Both the position numbers and the translations under genes were made by a program. The notes under the pieces were generated by a model that ran no database searches, was not told where the DNA came from, and worked only from the letters and a program-made list of their open reading frames with translations. Source: Nocardioides daedukensis (GTDB lineage: Bacteria; Actinomycetota; Actinomycetes; Propionibacteriales; Nocardioidaceae). From it: a stretch of DNA of 64,000 nt. Position 1 is the first letter of the stretch; every line of letters starts with the position of its first letter. Below, piece after piece: positions 35,940 to 44,731 of the stretch. Where the stretch lies: assembly GCF_013408415.1 (NCBI RefSeq), contig NZ_JACCAA010000001.1, positions 2,852,001 to 2,916,000 on the forward strand. The letters run 5' to 3'.

Positions 35940-36415
35940 CGGAGCACCTCGAGGTGACGCGTGCCGACCGAGCCCACGTAGACCTCTCGGCGAGCGAACC
36001 GCCAACCCTGACTGGTCCGGCGATAGCTGTCGCGGTAGGTGACGGTCCAAGTCAGGTCGCTCGCACGAGGTGACGACTCGTCGGCGAGCTCGAAGAAGTG
36101 GTGCGCCTGGCAGGCGACGCGACCGCTCGCCGTGTCCGGGCCCAGGATGGTGAACACCTCACCGGCTACGGCGTGGAAGGTGCCGCGCACTGCGAGCAAA
36201 GCCTGCATGGCCTCCAGGACACCGTCCCGCCCGACGTGCTCGGTCACCGGGTCGAGGTGCTTGGGCGGTGCGGCCGCGGCGAGGATGCCGTCCTCGGTGA
36301 AGAGCGCGGCGACGGAGTCGAAGTCACGATCATCGACGCCGGCGGCATAGCGGTGGACCAGGTCGCTCAGCGCGGCTCGGTCCGCACAGCCGAGCGTCTC
36401 GGTCCCGGCGGTCAC
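35936..36415 (-). CDS. NTF2/SnoaL-like protein
   Basis: A 159-residue protein from GTG 36415, overlapping the LLM stop. The SnoaL_4-like fold is indicated by ALSDLVHRYAAGVDDRDFDSVAALFTEDGILAAA, GTFHAVAGEVFTILGPDTASGRVACQAHHFF and DLTWTVTYRDSYRRTSQGWRFARREVYV. Such proteins in steroid or polyketide clusters act as isomerases, hydratases or binding proteins. The active-site Asp pair of ketosteroid isomerase cannot be assigned with certainty. Confidence 0.82.
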   Translation of the reverse strand: MTAGTETLGCADRAALSDLVHRYAAGVDDRDFDSVAALFTEDGILAAAAPPKHLDPVTEHVGRDGVLEAMQALLAVRGTFHAVAGEVFTILGPDTASGRVACQAHHFFELADESSPRASDLTWTVTYRDSYRRTSQGWRFARREVYVGSVGTRHLEVLR

Positions 36416-37290
36416 AGGCCGAGCCGTTCGGCGCAGGCGCTCAGCTCGTCGCACGCCTGCGTCAGGTCGGAGGTGTTGCTGGCGGCCAGGACGATCCTGT
36501 CGGCACCCTGGGCGGCCAGCTTCTCGGCCCGGCCCTGGTCAATGCGGGTGACGAGGTGTCCCAGGGACAACTCGAGCGCCTCGGGGTCGCGGCCGGCCCG
36601 CTCGGCCTCGTCGCGCATCAACGCAACCAGCGCGGCGAGCTCCTCGCCGGCGACGCCCAGCGGCTGCAGGCCGTCCCCGTAGCGCCCGGCGCGACGAGCC
36701 GCGGCCTTGCTGTGACCGCCGACGTGCAGCGGGACGCCACCGGCCTGCGCCGGCTTGGGATAGCTCATCGCCCCAGCGAAGTCGAAGAACTCGCCGTGGT
36801 GGTCGACGCCTTCGCTACTGGTGTTGGCCCAGAGCTTGCGCAGCACCTGGAGTTGCTCGTCGGCACGCCGGCCGCGGGCGTCGAAGGGTGCTCCGCAGGC
36901 CTCGATCTCCTCGCGCATCCAACCCATCCCCACGCAGATCCTCAGCCGGCCGCCGGAGAGTCGGTCGATCGTGGCGAGCCGCTTGGCCAGCACGACGGGG
37001 TGGTGGTTGGGCAGGACGAGGACGCCGGTGGCAAGCCCCAGGGTGGTGGTCTGGCCGGCGAGGAAGGCCATCAGGTCCAGCGGGTCCGGGATGTCGAGGT
37101 CGTCGGCCAGCTCCATCTTGCCGGAGGCGTCATAGGGATAGACGCTGGAGTAGCGGCTCATCACCACTGCGTGCTCCACCGCGACCACCGACTCGAAGCC
37201 ACAGGCCTCGACGTGCTGGGCCCAGGCGGAGATCCAGTCCGGGTCAGCGGTGGTGCCAGCGGCAGTCGGGGCGATGACGGCGAATTTCAT
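36412..37290 (-). CDS. Luciferase-like (LLM class, F420) oxidoreductase
   Basis: A 292-residue protein from ATG 37290 (MKFAVIAPTAAGTTADPDWISAWAQHVEACGFESVVAVEHAVV). The family core is TTTLGLATGVLVLPNHHPVVLAKRLATIDRLSGGRLRICVGMGWMREEIEACGAPFDARGRRADEQLQVLRKLW. The pattern is typical of TIGR03619-like F420 oxidoreductases. Longer readings extend into the divergent promoter region and have no support. It heads the minus-strand operon LLM-NTF2-SDR. Confidence 0.89.
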   Translation of the reverse strand: MKFAVIAPTAAGTTADPDWISAWAQHVEACGFESVVAVEHAVVMSRYSSVYPYDASGKMELADDLDIPDPLDLMAFLAGQTTTLGLATGVLVLPNHHPVVLAKRLATIDRLSGGRLRICVGMGWMREEIEACGAPFDARGRRADEQLQVLRKLWANTSSEGVDHHGEFFDFAGAMSYPKPAQAGGVPLHVGGHSKAAARRAGRYGDGLQPLGVAGEELAALVALMRDEAERAGRDPEALELSLGHLVTRIDQGRAEKLAAQGADRIVLAASNTSDLTQACDELSACAERLGL

Positions 37291-37300
37291 GACCGCCACA

Positions 37301-37350
37301 GTGTCGGAGTCGCCACCAGGTGACACGACGGTTCCCGGTGGGCGGGAACC
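37301..37350. promoter_or_regulatory. Inverted repeats in divergent LLM/thioesterase promoter
   Basis: GTGTC (37301-37305) with GACAC (37322-37326), then GGTTCCC (37330-37336) with GGGAACC (37344-37350), sit near the LLM start in the 212-bp divergent region. The second is a 7-bp perfect dyad with a 7-bp centre and is the better operator candidate. The remaining 150 bp show no clear feature. Confidence 0.4.
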
Positions 37351-37502
37351 ACCGCGAAGCCGGGGTGTCAGGCGCACTAGACAGACCTGTAAGGGCGCAG
37401 CGGCCTCGTTGCCGCATGCGCACCCTGCGCCTTGCCCCCTGCACCCGCGCGAACCCTGATCGACCTGACCTGCACAGGACCCCTGCGACACCCGGAGAGC
37501 CA

Positions 37503-38213
37503 GTGACCGCATCAGTGAACGAAGCCGCGAACCGAGCACCCAGCCAGAGCCAGAGCGAGGACCAGAGCCAGAGCGAGAACCAGAGCTCGAGCACCGGGAC
37601 CTGGGCGACGGAGCGCACCCAGGCGACAACGGCCCTGGTCGCAGCCACCCGTTCGCTGATGCACGCCGCAGCGACCACGGACCTCCCGGTCGACGACCTG
37701 GCCACGGCACGGAGGGCGATCGAGAGCGTGACCGCTGAGCTCTCCGCACGAGCGCGGGACAGGGTGCTGCGGATCCCATTCGACCTGCCCGCGCAGGTAC
37801 GGGCTGCCGGGCCGGAGGCTGAGTGGAACACCTATGCCCTGAACCCGTTCGGGATCCCGGTGCGGGTCACCTTCGACGACGAGACCTCCCGGGGAAGCTT
37901 CGTCCCGGGTGCTCTGCACGAGGGCCCGCCCGACTCGTTGCACGGCGGATGGTCGGCACACCTGATGGACTGCATGCTCGGGGGGCTGGTGCAGGCCACC
38001 GGTGCGCGGGCGGTCACGGCCACCCTGGAGCTGAGCTATCGGCACCGGGTGCCGCTGGACAGTGAGGTATCGATGGAGGCGACGATCACCCGCCGCGACG
38101 GCCGCAAGATCTTCGCCGAGGGTTGGATCGAGCACGACGGCGTCCGCTGCGTCGAGGCGACGGCCCTGTTCATCAGGGTCGACGGGATCAGTGTCGACGG
38201 GGTCGCCTCATGA
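37503..38213 (+). CDS. PaaI-like hotdog thioesterase with Ser/Gln-rich leader
   Basis: A 236-residue protein from GTG 37503 (GGAG 5 bases upstream). The N-terminal 35 residues contain a low-complexity Ser/Gln/Glu/Asn run coded by short GAGCCA-type repeats. The thioesterase domain carries HEGPPDSLHGGWSAHLMDCMLGGLVQATGARAVTATLELSYRHRVPLDSEVSMEATITRRDGRKIFAEGWIEHDGVRCVEATALFIRV. It is a paralogue of the protein at 34416. It overlaps the next SDR gene (ATGA). Confidence 0.86.
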   Translation: MTASVNEAANRAPSQSQSEDQSQSENQSSSTGTWATERTQATTALVAATRSLMHAAATTDLPVDDLATARRAIESVTAELSARARDRVLRIPFDLPAQVRAAGPEAEWNTYALNPFGIPVRVTFDDETSRGSFVPGALHEGPPDSLHGGWSAHLMDCMLGGLVQATGARAVTATLELSYRHRVPLDSEVSMEATITRRDGRKIFAEGWIEHDGVRCVEATALFIRVDGISVDGVAS

Positions 38214-39034
38214 CCTACCCACTCACCGGTCTGGACGGCAAGGTCGCGGTGGTCACCGGAGCCGGACGGATGCGCTCGATCGGTCGCCACCTCGCCGTCG
38301 AGCTGGCCCGCGCCGGCTGCGACGTGGTGCTGACCGGCACCGGTCGCGCGCCCGAGCGCCGGCCCGCGGACGAGCAGGAGGCCGGCTGGAACGACATCGA
38401 CTCGGTCGCCGACGAAATCCGCGCGCTCGGCCGTCGCGCCGTACCAGTCGTCTGCGATGTGTCCGATGCCGACCACGTCGACCAGCTGCTGGCCACGACC
38501 CGCGCCGAACTGGGCCGCGTCGACGTACTGGTGAACAACGCGGCGGCCTCCCGGGGCAACGACCGCGGCCCGCTGATCGACGTGGACGTCGAGGACTTCG
38601 ATCGGGTGCTCCGGATCAACCTGCGCGGCACCTTCCTGATGGCGAAAGCCTTCGGTCGGGAGCTGGTCGAGCGTGGTGAGGGCGGCAGCATCATCAACAT
38701 CTCCTCGATCGGCGGCAAGCAGTCCGGCGTCGGCACCGGCGTCTACTCCGCAAGCAAGGCGGGGGTGCAGTCGCTGACCTCGACGCTGGCCAAGGAGCTC
38801 GGGCAGTACGGCATACGCGTCAATGCGCTCTGTCCCGGCGTCACCGCGACCAGCCGCCTCGACGACCTCGACGCGTCGACGTGGGAGACCTACGTGCGTG
38901 CCAACATCCCGCTGGGCCGCGCCGGGCAACCGATCGAAATCGCGCACGCCGCGGTCTTCCTGGCCAGCGACCAAGCGGCATGGGTGAGCGGGCAGTGCTG
39001 GAACATTGACGGCGGGCAGCTGACGATCCGATGA
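38210..39034 (+). CDS. Short-chain dehydrogenase/reductase
   Basis: A 274-residue SDR from ATG 38210. VAVVTGAGRMRSIGRHLAVELARAGCDVVLTG shows the Gly-rich motif with an insertion (RMRS). VNNAAASRGNDRGPL, NISSIGGKQSGVGTGVYSASKAGVQSLTSTLAKELGQYGIRVN and SDQAAWVSGQCWNIDGGQLTIR complete the classical pattern. Its neighbours, a thioesterase and an acyl-CoA ligase both coupled by 4-bp overlaps, suggest an acyl-CoA or steroid alcohol substrate. Confidence 0.91.
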   Translation: MTYPLTGLDGKVAVVTGAGRMRSIGRHLAVELARAGCDVVLTGTGRAPERRPADEQEAGWNDIDSVADEIRALGRRAVPVVCDVSDADHVDQLLATTRAELGRVDVLVNNAAASRGNDRGPLIDVDVEDFDRVLRINLRGTFLMAKAFGRELVERGEGGSIINISSIGGKQSGVGTGVYSASKAGVQSLTSTLAKELGQYGIRVNALCPGVTATSRLDDLDASTWETYVRANIPLGRAGQPIEIAHAAVFLASDQAAWVSGQCWNIDGGQLTIR

Positions 39035-40725
39035 GGCAGACACCAATGACACAGACACAGGCACCCATGACACAGGCACCCAACACACCGACACCACGCG
39101 ACGAGGCGCTGGCACGGCTGACCGCTCCCGGGCAGCGCTTCGAGATCCGGGACGAGCCCGTGCGGGGCGCACAGCTCCCGGTCTTCGCCAACCGGCACCG
39201 GTGCCTGGCCGAGCTGCTCGAGGCCTCACGTCAGCACGGCGACGCCGACTATCTGGTCACCGAGGACGAGAGGCTCTCGCACGCCGATCACTACGCGATG
39301 GTCGCGGCCGTCGCCACGGCCCTGCGCGAGGAGCACGGCGTGCGGCCCGGGGACCGGGTCGCGCTGTGCGGTGCCAACTCGATCGAGTGGATCGTCGGGT
39401 TCTGGGCGACCGTCTCATTGGGAGCGGTGGCGGTCGGGATGAACTCGATGTGGTCCGCCGGTGAGCTCGCTGACGGGGTCGAGCTGACCAGCCCGAAGGT
39501 GCTGTTCGTCGACCGGCCGCGCTCTGCGCTGGTGGGCGAGACGAGTGCACGAGTCGTCGGCCTCGAGCCGGACACCGACCGCGAGGACGACTTGCGCGCG
39601 ATGGCTGCGCGGCACCGCGGCGCGGAGCTGCCCCGAGCCGAGGTCGACGAGGACGACGCAGCGGTGATCCTGTTCACCAGCGGGACCAGTGGCCGCGCAA
39701 AGGGGGCCACCCACTCGCACCGCAACGTGATCGCCGCGGTCTGGTTCCACCTGCTCAACGATGCGATCGCCGCGGAGCTCGGCTTCGCGATGAAGGACCG
39801 CCGCTACCTGCTGGCCACCCCGCTCTTCCACATCGCGGGTCTGCACAACCTGGCTGTCGTCCGGCTGTTCGTCGGCGACACGGCAGTGATCCATCGCGGT
39901 CGCTTCGAGATCGACCGCGTGCTGCGCCTGATGGAGAAGGAGCGCGTCACCAACTGGGGGGCCGTCCCGACGATGCTCAACCGGCTCCTCGAGACCGACC
40001 TGTCCGGCTATGACCTGAGTGCCTTCCGGACGCTCTCGGTCAACAGTGCACCTTCCACTCCCGGGCTCAAGGAGCGGATCCGCGAGCACCTGCCGGTGGC
40101 CGGAGCGAGCCTGGGTACGACGTACGGCCTCACCGAGTCCTCGACCGGCGCCACCCTGGCCACGGCTGCCGACCTGGCGATTGATCCCGACTCGGTCGGT
40201 CGTCCGGTGGTGAACATCGAGGTGCAGATCCGCGCCGAGGACGGCACTGTTGTGGGCGAGGGGGTCGAGGGCGAGGTGTGCCTGCGCGGCGCCCAGATGA
40301 TGTTGGGCTATTGGGCGAACCCGGAGGCGACGGCCGAGTCGATCACCGCCGACGGATGGTTCCGCACCGGTGACCTGGGCTCGCTGGTCAACGGTCACCT
40401 GAGGATCGCCAGCCGGCGGTCGGACCTGATCCTGCGCGGTGCCGAGAACATCTATCCCACCGAGGTGGAGCACCAGTTGATGCTGCACCCGGACGTGGTG
40501 GAGTGCATCGTGCTCGGCGTCCCGGACCCAGACTTTGGGCAGGCGGTGGCCGCGGTGGTCGTCGTGGGGCCGGAGTCGACGGTCGACGAGACCGGGCTGC
40601 GCGAGCACCTGGCCGAGCGACTCGCGCGCTACAAGACACCGTCGGTGTGGCGGATCACCACCGCGGCGCTGCCGCGCAACGCCACCGGCAAGGTGAGTCG
40701 GCGCGAGGTCCGGCTGCAGGACTGA
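39031..40725 (+). CDS. AMP-dependent acyl-CoA ligase (FadD family)
   Basis: A 564-residue ANL ligase. The start at ATG 39031 overlaps the SDR stop; the N-terminus (MRQTPMTQTQAPMTQAPNTP) is repetitive and ATG 39046 or 39067 could be used instead. Core motifs are VILFTSGTSGRAKGATHSHRN, TPLFHIAGLHN, LGTTYGLTESS, GYWANPEATAESITADGWFRTGDLG, RRSDLILRGAENIYPTEVEHQL and LPRNATGKVSRREV. It differs from both other ligases in the window, and its substrate is unassigned. Confidence 0.91.
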   Translation: MRQTPMTQTQAPMTQAPNTPTPRDEALARLTAPGQRFEIRDEPVRGAQLPVFANRHRCLAELLEASRQHGDADYLVTEDERLSHADHYAMVAAVATALREEHGVRPGDRVALCGANSIEWIVGFWATVSLGAVAVGMNSMWSAGELADGVELTSPKVLFVDRPRSALVGETSARVVGLEPDTDREDDLRAMAARHRGAELPRAEVDEDDAAVILFTSGTSGRAKGATHSHRNVIAAVWFHLLNDAIAAELGFAMKDRRYLLATPLFHIAGLHNLAVVRLFVGDTAVIHRGRFEIDRVLRLMEKERVTNWGAVPTMLNRLLETDLSGYDLSAFRTLSVNSAPSTPGLKERIREHLPVAGASLGTTYGLTESSTGATLATAADLAIDPDSVGRPVVNIEVQIRAEDGTVVGEGVEGEVCLRGAQMMLGYWANPEATAESITADGWFRTGDLGSLVNGHLRIASRRSDLILRGAENIYPTEVEHQLMLHPDVVECIVLGVPDPDFGQAVAAVVVVGPESTVDETGLREHLAERLARYKTPSVWRITTAALPRNATGKVSRREVRLQD

Positions 40726-40840
40726 CCCGGTTCTCTCGCTGGGTGGGAGTGACGGTGCGGGTACGGCGTGCGGTTGCTTGGCTGCACGTACAGGGAGACG
40801 CCGACGGGGCTGCTCCCTCCGTATGGAAGGAAGTCCACCG

Positions 40841-42448
40841 ATGCGTGGAGCCACACCCCGCAGCGCGCGCTTGGTTGCCGGTGCCGCCGCTGTCGTGCTG
40901 TCCGTCGGCCTGCTGAGTTCATGTGCCAGCTCCGATGACGACAAGGACACCCCCGGCAACGCCGCAACCTATGAGACCGGCCTGGTGAACATCCCCAAGG
41001 CAGGCGACGTGAAGAAGGGCGGCACGCTGAGCTTCGCCGGTTATGGCGAGCCGGCAGTGCTCGACCCCGCCGAGACCATCGTGGCCGGTTCCACCGGCGG
41101 CCTGGAGATGGCGGCGATCTATGACGTGCTCATGCGCTGGGACAGTGAGGCGAACACCGTCGAGCCTCAGCTCGCGGAGAGCCTCGAGCCCAACGAGGAC
41201 TTCACCACCTGGACGTTGAAGCTGCGCGACGGGGTGAAGTTCAGCGACGGTACGCCGCTCGACTCGGCCGCCGTGAAGTTCAGCCTCGACCGCTATCTCC
41301 GTCTCGGTGCCGACGAGGCGATGCTGTGGAGCAACAACGTCAAGAAGGTCTCGACCCCGGACCCGCTGACGGTCGAGTTCGAACTGAAGACCAAGTGGCC
41401 GACCTTCGACTACATGCTGACCACCGGTCCGGGCATGGTCGTGGCCAAGTCGGCAGGCGAGGGCAAGGGCTTCAAGCCGGTTGGCGCGGGACCGTTCACC
41501 CTCGCTTCGCACGCGCCCAAGGAGAAGATCACCCTCAAGGCGAACCCCAGCTATTGGGACGGTGCGCCGAACCTGGACGCGATCGAGGTCGTCTTCCTCA
41601 ACGACCCGCACTCGACCTGGGACTCCTTCAAGGGCGGAAACGTCGACATGGCGTTCCTGCGTGACCCCGACGTGGTGGACGAGGCTGTGTCGGCGAAGTC
41701 GCCGGGCTACATGAACCTGGTTTCGCTGGGCAACGTGGCGATCATCAACGGCACCAAGGGTCACCCGGGTGCAGACCCGCGGGTGCGCAAGGCGATGCAG
41801 CTGGCTGTCGACGCGAAGGTCGTGATGGAGCGGGCCTATGACGGTGCGGGCGTGCCCAGCAACGAGACGTTCGCGAGCTTCTCGCGCTGGCACACCGATG
41901 TCGACTCGCTGCCCCACGACCCGGAGGCCGCGAAGAAGCTGGTCGAAGAGGCCAAGGCGGACGGGTTCGACGGCAAGATCACCCACCTCGACTCCTCCGA
42001 CCCGGCGTCGAAGGCCACTGCGCTGACCATCAAGGCGTCGCTCGAGGCAGTCGGCTTCGAGGTCGAACTGGACCTGGTCGCCAACATCCAGGAGCAGATC
42101 CAGAAGGTCGCCATTGAGCGGTCGTACGACGTTGCCGGCTGGGGTATCAGCTGGCGCGAGGCCGGCCCCTACGGCCGGATGTTCGCCACCAACCACAGCC
42201 AGGGCAACCTGTCGGCCGGAATGCCGACCTCGCCTGAGATGGACGCCCTCTTCGACGCCTTCCAGGCTGCGGAGTCCGAGGATGACCAGCGCGAGATCAT
42301 GGGCAAGATCCAGGCCGAGTGGAACGAGCTCGTCCCGGCCCTGGTCTTCGCGCCGAGCGCGGAGTTCCTGATGTGGAGCAAGCAGGTGCACGGCGTGGTC
42401 GACTCGACCAACAGCCTGGTCCTGCTGCAGGACGCGTGGATCAGCTGA
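40841..42448 (+). CDS. Orphan SBP_bac_5 (peptide/nickel-type) solute-binding lipoprotein
   Basis: A 535-residue lipoprotein from ATG 40841 (GGAAGGAAG upstream), with signal peptide and LSSC lipobox (Cys28). It has GGTLSFAGYGEPAVLDPAETIVAGSTGGLEMAAIYDVLMRWD, WTLKLRDGVKFSDGTPLDSAAVKFSLDRYL, PVGAGPFTLASHAPKEKITLKANPSYWDGAPNLDAIEVVF and NELVPALVFAPSAEFLMWSKQVHGVV. It is a paralogue of the protein at 30172 and again lies beside an acyl-CoA ligase gene, with no transporter membrane component nearby. Confidence 0.92.
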   Translation: MRGATPRSARLVAGAAAVVLSVGLLSSCASSDDDKDTPGNAATYETGLVNIPKAGDVKKGGTLSFAGYGEPAVLDPAETIVAGSTGGLEMAAIYDVLMRWDSEANTVEPQLAESLEPNEDFTTWTLKLRDGVKFSDGTPLDSAAVKFSLDRYLRLGADEAMLWSNNVKKVSTPDPLTVEFELKTKWPTFDYMLTTGPGMVVAKSAGEGKGFKPVGAGPFTLASHAPKEKITLKANPSYWDGAPNLDAIEVVFLNDPHSTWDSFKGGNVDMAFLRDPDVVDEAVSAKSPGYMNLVSLGNVAIINGTKGHPGADPRVRKAMQLAVDAKVVMERAYDGAGVPSNETFASFSRWHTDVDSLPHDPEAAKKLVEEAKADGFDGKITHLDSSDPASKATALTIKASLEAVGFEVELDLVANIQEQIQKVAIERSYDVAGWGISWREAGPYGRMFATNHSQGNLSAGMPTSPEMDALFDAFQAAESEDDQREIMGKIQAEWNELVPALVFAPSAEFLMWSKQVHGVVDSTNSLVLLQDAWIS

Positions 42449-42507
42449 GGTAGCAATGCTCTGATTCGGCCCGGATGACTAGGCCGGTATGACTCGGCCC
42501 GTCTCGA

Positions 42508-42549
42508 CACTCGAGCCCACTCCTGCACGTGCAGGTGTGGGCTCGAGTG
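42508..42549. terminator. 42-bp near-perfect palindrome (bidirectional terminator-like)
   Basis: Arms CACTCGAGCCCAC-T-CCTGCAC and GTGCAGG-T-GTGGGCTCGAGTG (42508-42528, 42529-42549) pair with a single mismatch. It lies between the convergent SBP lipoprotein and HNH genes. There is no strong T-run, so a rho-independent mechanism is not certain. Confidence 0.7.
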
Positions 42550-42644
42550 ATTTGTAGGTGCCGCGCTGTTCCTGACGCAGGGCACTGCCTGACGACGTGA
42601 TGTTCTTGGCGCTGGGCGTGGCGCGGGGCTGGGCGTGGTCCCGC

Positions 42645-44225
42645 TCAGAAGGGCGGCGGCGCGTCCGGATCCGGCTGCACCTGCCGGTGGCGTCCGGTCG
42701 ATGCCTCAAGCAACTCGGTCTCGTCGATGAGGTCGTTCGGATCGGGCTCCCAGTCATCGGGAGCGAAACAGGGAGTGCCGCGGGCATAGGTCACCTGGGC
42801 CTCGCGTTCTCGCCAGCGGCCAGGTCTGGGTGGTGGTCGGTCCCGCTCGGTTGAGTTCTCGTCGTGGAAGCATCCGGTGTGGTCCTCGACCTCGCCGGGC
42901 AGGGTCACATCCACGGTGCCGAGAGCGTCGCGGAAGTAGTGTCGGCCGCCGGGCGAGCGCCACAGGTGGGCGCCGGCATCGATGATCGTGTAGCTCCAGC
43001 CGCCGAAGGTCTTGAGCCGGTGGTGACGTCGGCAGGTGGCGGCCAGGTTGCAGGTGCAGGTCCGGCCGCCCTTGCCGAAGGGGACGTTGTGGTCGCAGTC
43101 GCAAGCGGTCGCCGGACGTTCGCAGAACGGGAACGAGCAGGTGATCGTGAACCTGGCGACCTGCTGCCTGATCCGGTCGGGGATCTCGTAGCGGTCCACG
43201 GCCTGGTGCTCGCGGTCGTCGATCACCGGAAGCACCGTGAGCGCCGTGTCCTCGCGGCCCAGCCAGTCGCGGATCATCGCCACCGAGACCGGCCGGGCCC
43301 CGCGCTCGAGGCGGGCGACCACCGGGCGAGCATCTGCTGGTTGGGAGGCTGATGGCCGAGAAGCTGTTGGCCGAGAGTCTGCGCAGGTGCACGTGGCGGT
43401 CACTGCGTCCTGGGAGATGTGCACGACGAGCGTGGCCCGCTTGCGGGTCGGCTTCGGCGGCTCGGTCCCCTCGAGCAGGGCCAGGGCGCGAGCGGGGTCG
43501 GCGAGCACACCGACGGCCAGGGCACGACGTACGTCGAGGGACTCCTCGCAGCCGGCGTCCTTGAGCAGGCCCGCCAACCGGGTGATCGTGTCGTTGAAGT
43601 CGAGCGCGTCCTTCAGGTCGGCCTCGATGATGATCGTGGCGACGCCGTTGGCGGAGATCTGCTCGAGCAGCCTGACCTGACGGGCATCGAGCGCAGCGGT
43701 GCGCTCGGCCTCGCGCTCCTCGGGGAACAGCACGATCATCGCCTCGTCGATCAGCTTCTCCAGCTTGAGGATGCCGACCCGGTGCCCCACATGGGCGACG
43801 TGCTCGTCCACGTGTGCGGCCACCTCGTCGGGGCGCCCCATCGTGGCCTGCGCGATGCGCCGAGCGCGCCAGGCAGCCAGGTTGCCGCGCACGACCCGGT
43901 CCCAGGTCAGCGGGCAACGGTGGCGCAGCTCCAGACCGTCCCGCATCAGCGCCTCGCCGGCATTGGGGGCCATGCCCACGGCGAGAGCGAACTCGGCGGC
44001 GGCGTCCCAGTCCACCTGCGGCATCAGGTCGTCGGGGTCGGTCTGCTTGGTCACCGGTCCGGGAAAGGGGAAGACGGACTCCGGATCCGCAGGGTGGGCA
44101 TCGGCCCACTGGGTCGCCCGGACCAGGATCCGGCGCTCCGCATCATCGGCCACCCGGCGCTGCGCGGCAGCGTCTGCGAGGACCGCGTCGGCGGTCTCAC
44201 AGGTGGGGTGATCGAGGAGGTCCAT
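42645..44225 (-). CDS. DUF222/HNH endonuclease domain protein (13E12 type)
   Basis: A 526-residue protein. The N-terminal ~300 residues are the DUF222 helical domain (PQVDWDAAAEFALAVGMAPNAGEALMRDGLELRHRCPLTWDRVVRGNLAAWRARRIAQATMG). The HNH domain near 370-420 has CSFPFCERPATACDCDHNVPFGKGGRTCTCNLAATCRRHHRLKTFGGW, including the DCDH and RHHR motifs and zinc-type cysteines. The C-terminus is Pro/Asp-rich. Such genes are multicopy in many actinobacteria. A perfect SOS-type box 15 bp upstream suggests DNA-damage induction, as known for some mycobacterial 13E12 members. Confidence 0.93.
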   Translation of the reverse strand: MDLLDHPTCETADAVLADAAAQRRVADDAERRILVRATQWADAHPADPESVFPFPGPVTKQTDPDDLMPQVDWDAAAEFALAVGMAPNAGEALMRDGLELRHRCPLTWDRVVRGNLAAWRARRIAQATMGRPDEVAAHVDEHVAHVGHRVGILKLEKLIDEAMIVLFPEEREAERTAALDARQVRLLEQISANGVATIIIEADLKDALDFNDTITRLAGLLKDAGCEESLDVRRALAVGVLADPARALALLEGTEPPKPTRKRATLVVHISQDAVTATCTCADSRPTASRPSASQPADARPVVARLERGARPVSVAMIRDWLGREDTALTVLPVIDDREHQAVDRYEIPDRIRQQVARFTITCSFPFCERPATACDCDHNVPFGKGGRTCTCNLAATCRRHHRLKTFGGWSYTIIDAGAHLWRSPGGRHYFRDALGTVDVTLPGEVEDHTGCFHDENSTERDRPPPRPGRWREREAQVTYARGTPCFAPDDWEPDPNDLIDETELLEASTGRHRQVQPDPDAPPPF

Positions 44226-44239
44226 ACCCCAAATCTAGA

Positions 44240-44255
44240 TCGAACGAGCGTTCGA
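44240..44255. promoter_or_regulatory. LexA (SOS)-type box
   Basis: TCGAACGAGCGTTCGA matches the actinobacterial LexA pattern TCGAAC-N4-GTTCGA exactly and is 15 bp upstream of the HNH gene start on the minus strand. A TetR operator of similar shape (7453-7470) exists in the window, so the reading as LexA rests on the flanking bases and the target gene type. Confidence 0.75.
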
Positions 44256-44317
44256 ACGCAAGGGGTGAATTGCAATCTGTGGAAAACTATTTCCGCAGGT
44301 CAGACTGCATTTTCGGC

Positions 44318-44731
44318 TCAGCCGCGGAGGACCGCGAAATCGCCCAACATGATCTGCATGTCGAAGGCGCGGTGGGTCAGTTGCCACCCGTTCGCGGTCC
44401 GGCGCCAGCGGTCGTCGTACTCGCCCATGCACTCGAAGAACTTGCCTTCCATCGGCCCGATCCCGACGTGGTGGACCCGGGCATAGGTCAGCGAGCGGGC
44501 GGTGGTGTCGTCGACGGTGACCCGGTGGTTGCCGAGCAGGTGCTGGGTGGCGCCGACCCCGTCAAGGTGGGCGCGGGTCTGGGCGACGATCGCCTCCCTG
44601 CCGCGCTTGCCATAGCCGGTGGCATCCTCGACGAACAGTGACCCGAGCAGCGGCCAGTCCTTGGTGTCGAGGGCCAGCGCAACAGTGGCGAGCCGCTCGA
44701 CGATCTCGTCACGCACGCAAGTTTGCGACAT
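44318..44731 (-). CDS. NTF2/SnoaL-like protein
   Basis: A 137-residue protein: DEIVERLATVALALDTKDWPLLGSLFVEDATGYGKRGREAIVAQTRAHLDGVGATQHLLGNHRVTVDDTTARSLTYARVHHVG and YDDRWRRTANGWQLTHRAFDMQIMLGD. It is a one-domain cone fold of the SnoaL_4 type. The start overlaps the SDR stop (ATGA), so it is the last gene of the operon LLM-NTF2-SDR-NTF2. It may be a steroid-binding isomerase or hydratase-like protein; no reaction can be assigned. Confidence 0.83.
   Translation of the reverse strand: MSQTCVRDEIVERLATVALALDTKDWPLLGSLFVEDATGYGKRGREAIVAQTRAHLDGVGATQHLLGNHRVTVDDTTARSLTYARVHHVGIGPMEGKFFECMGEYDDRWRRTANGWQLTHRAFDMQIMLGDFAVLRG

Noticed and set aside
39031-40725. FadD3 (HIP-CoA ligase)
   Set aside because: General ligase motifs are present but the characteristic FadD3 N-terminal and core sequences as I recall them do not match.
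44318-44731. Antisense plus-strand frames 43419-44641 as genes
   Set aside because: They overlap the HNH and NTF2-like genes, which carry complete domain motifs; the plus-strand readings are shadows.
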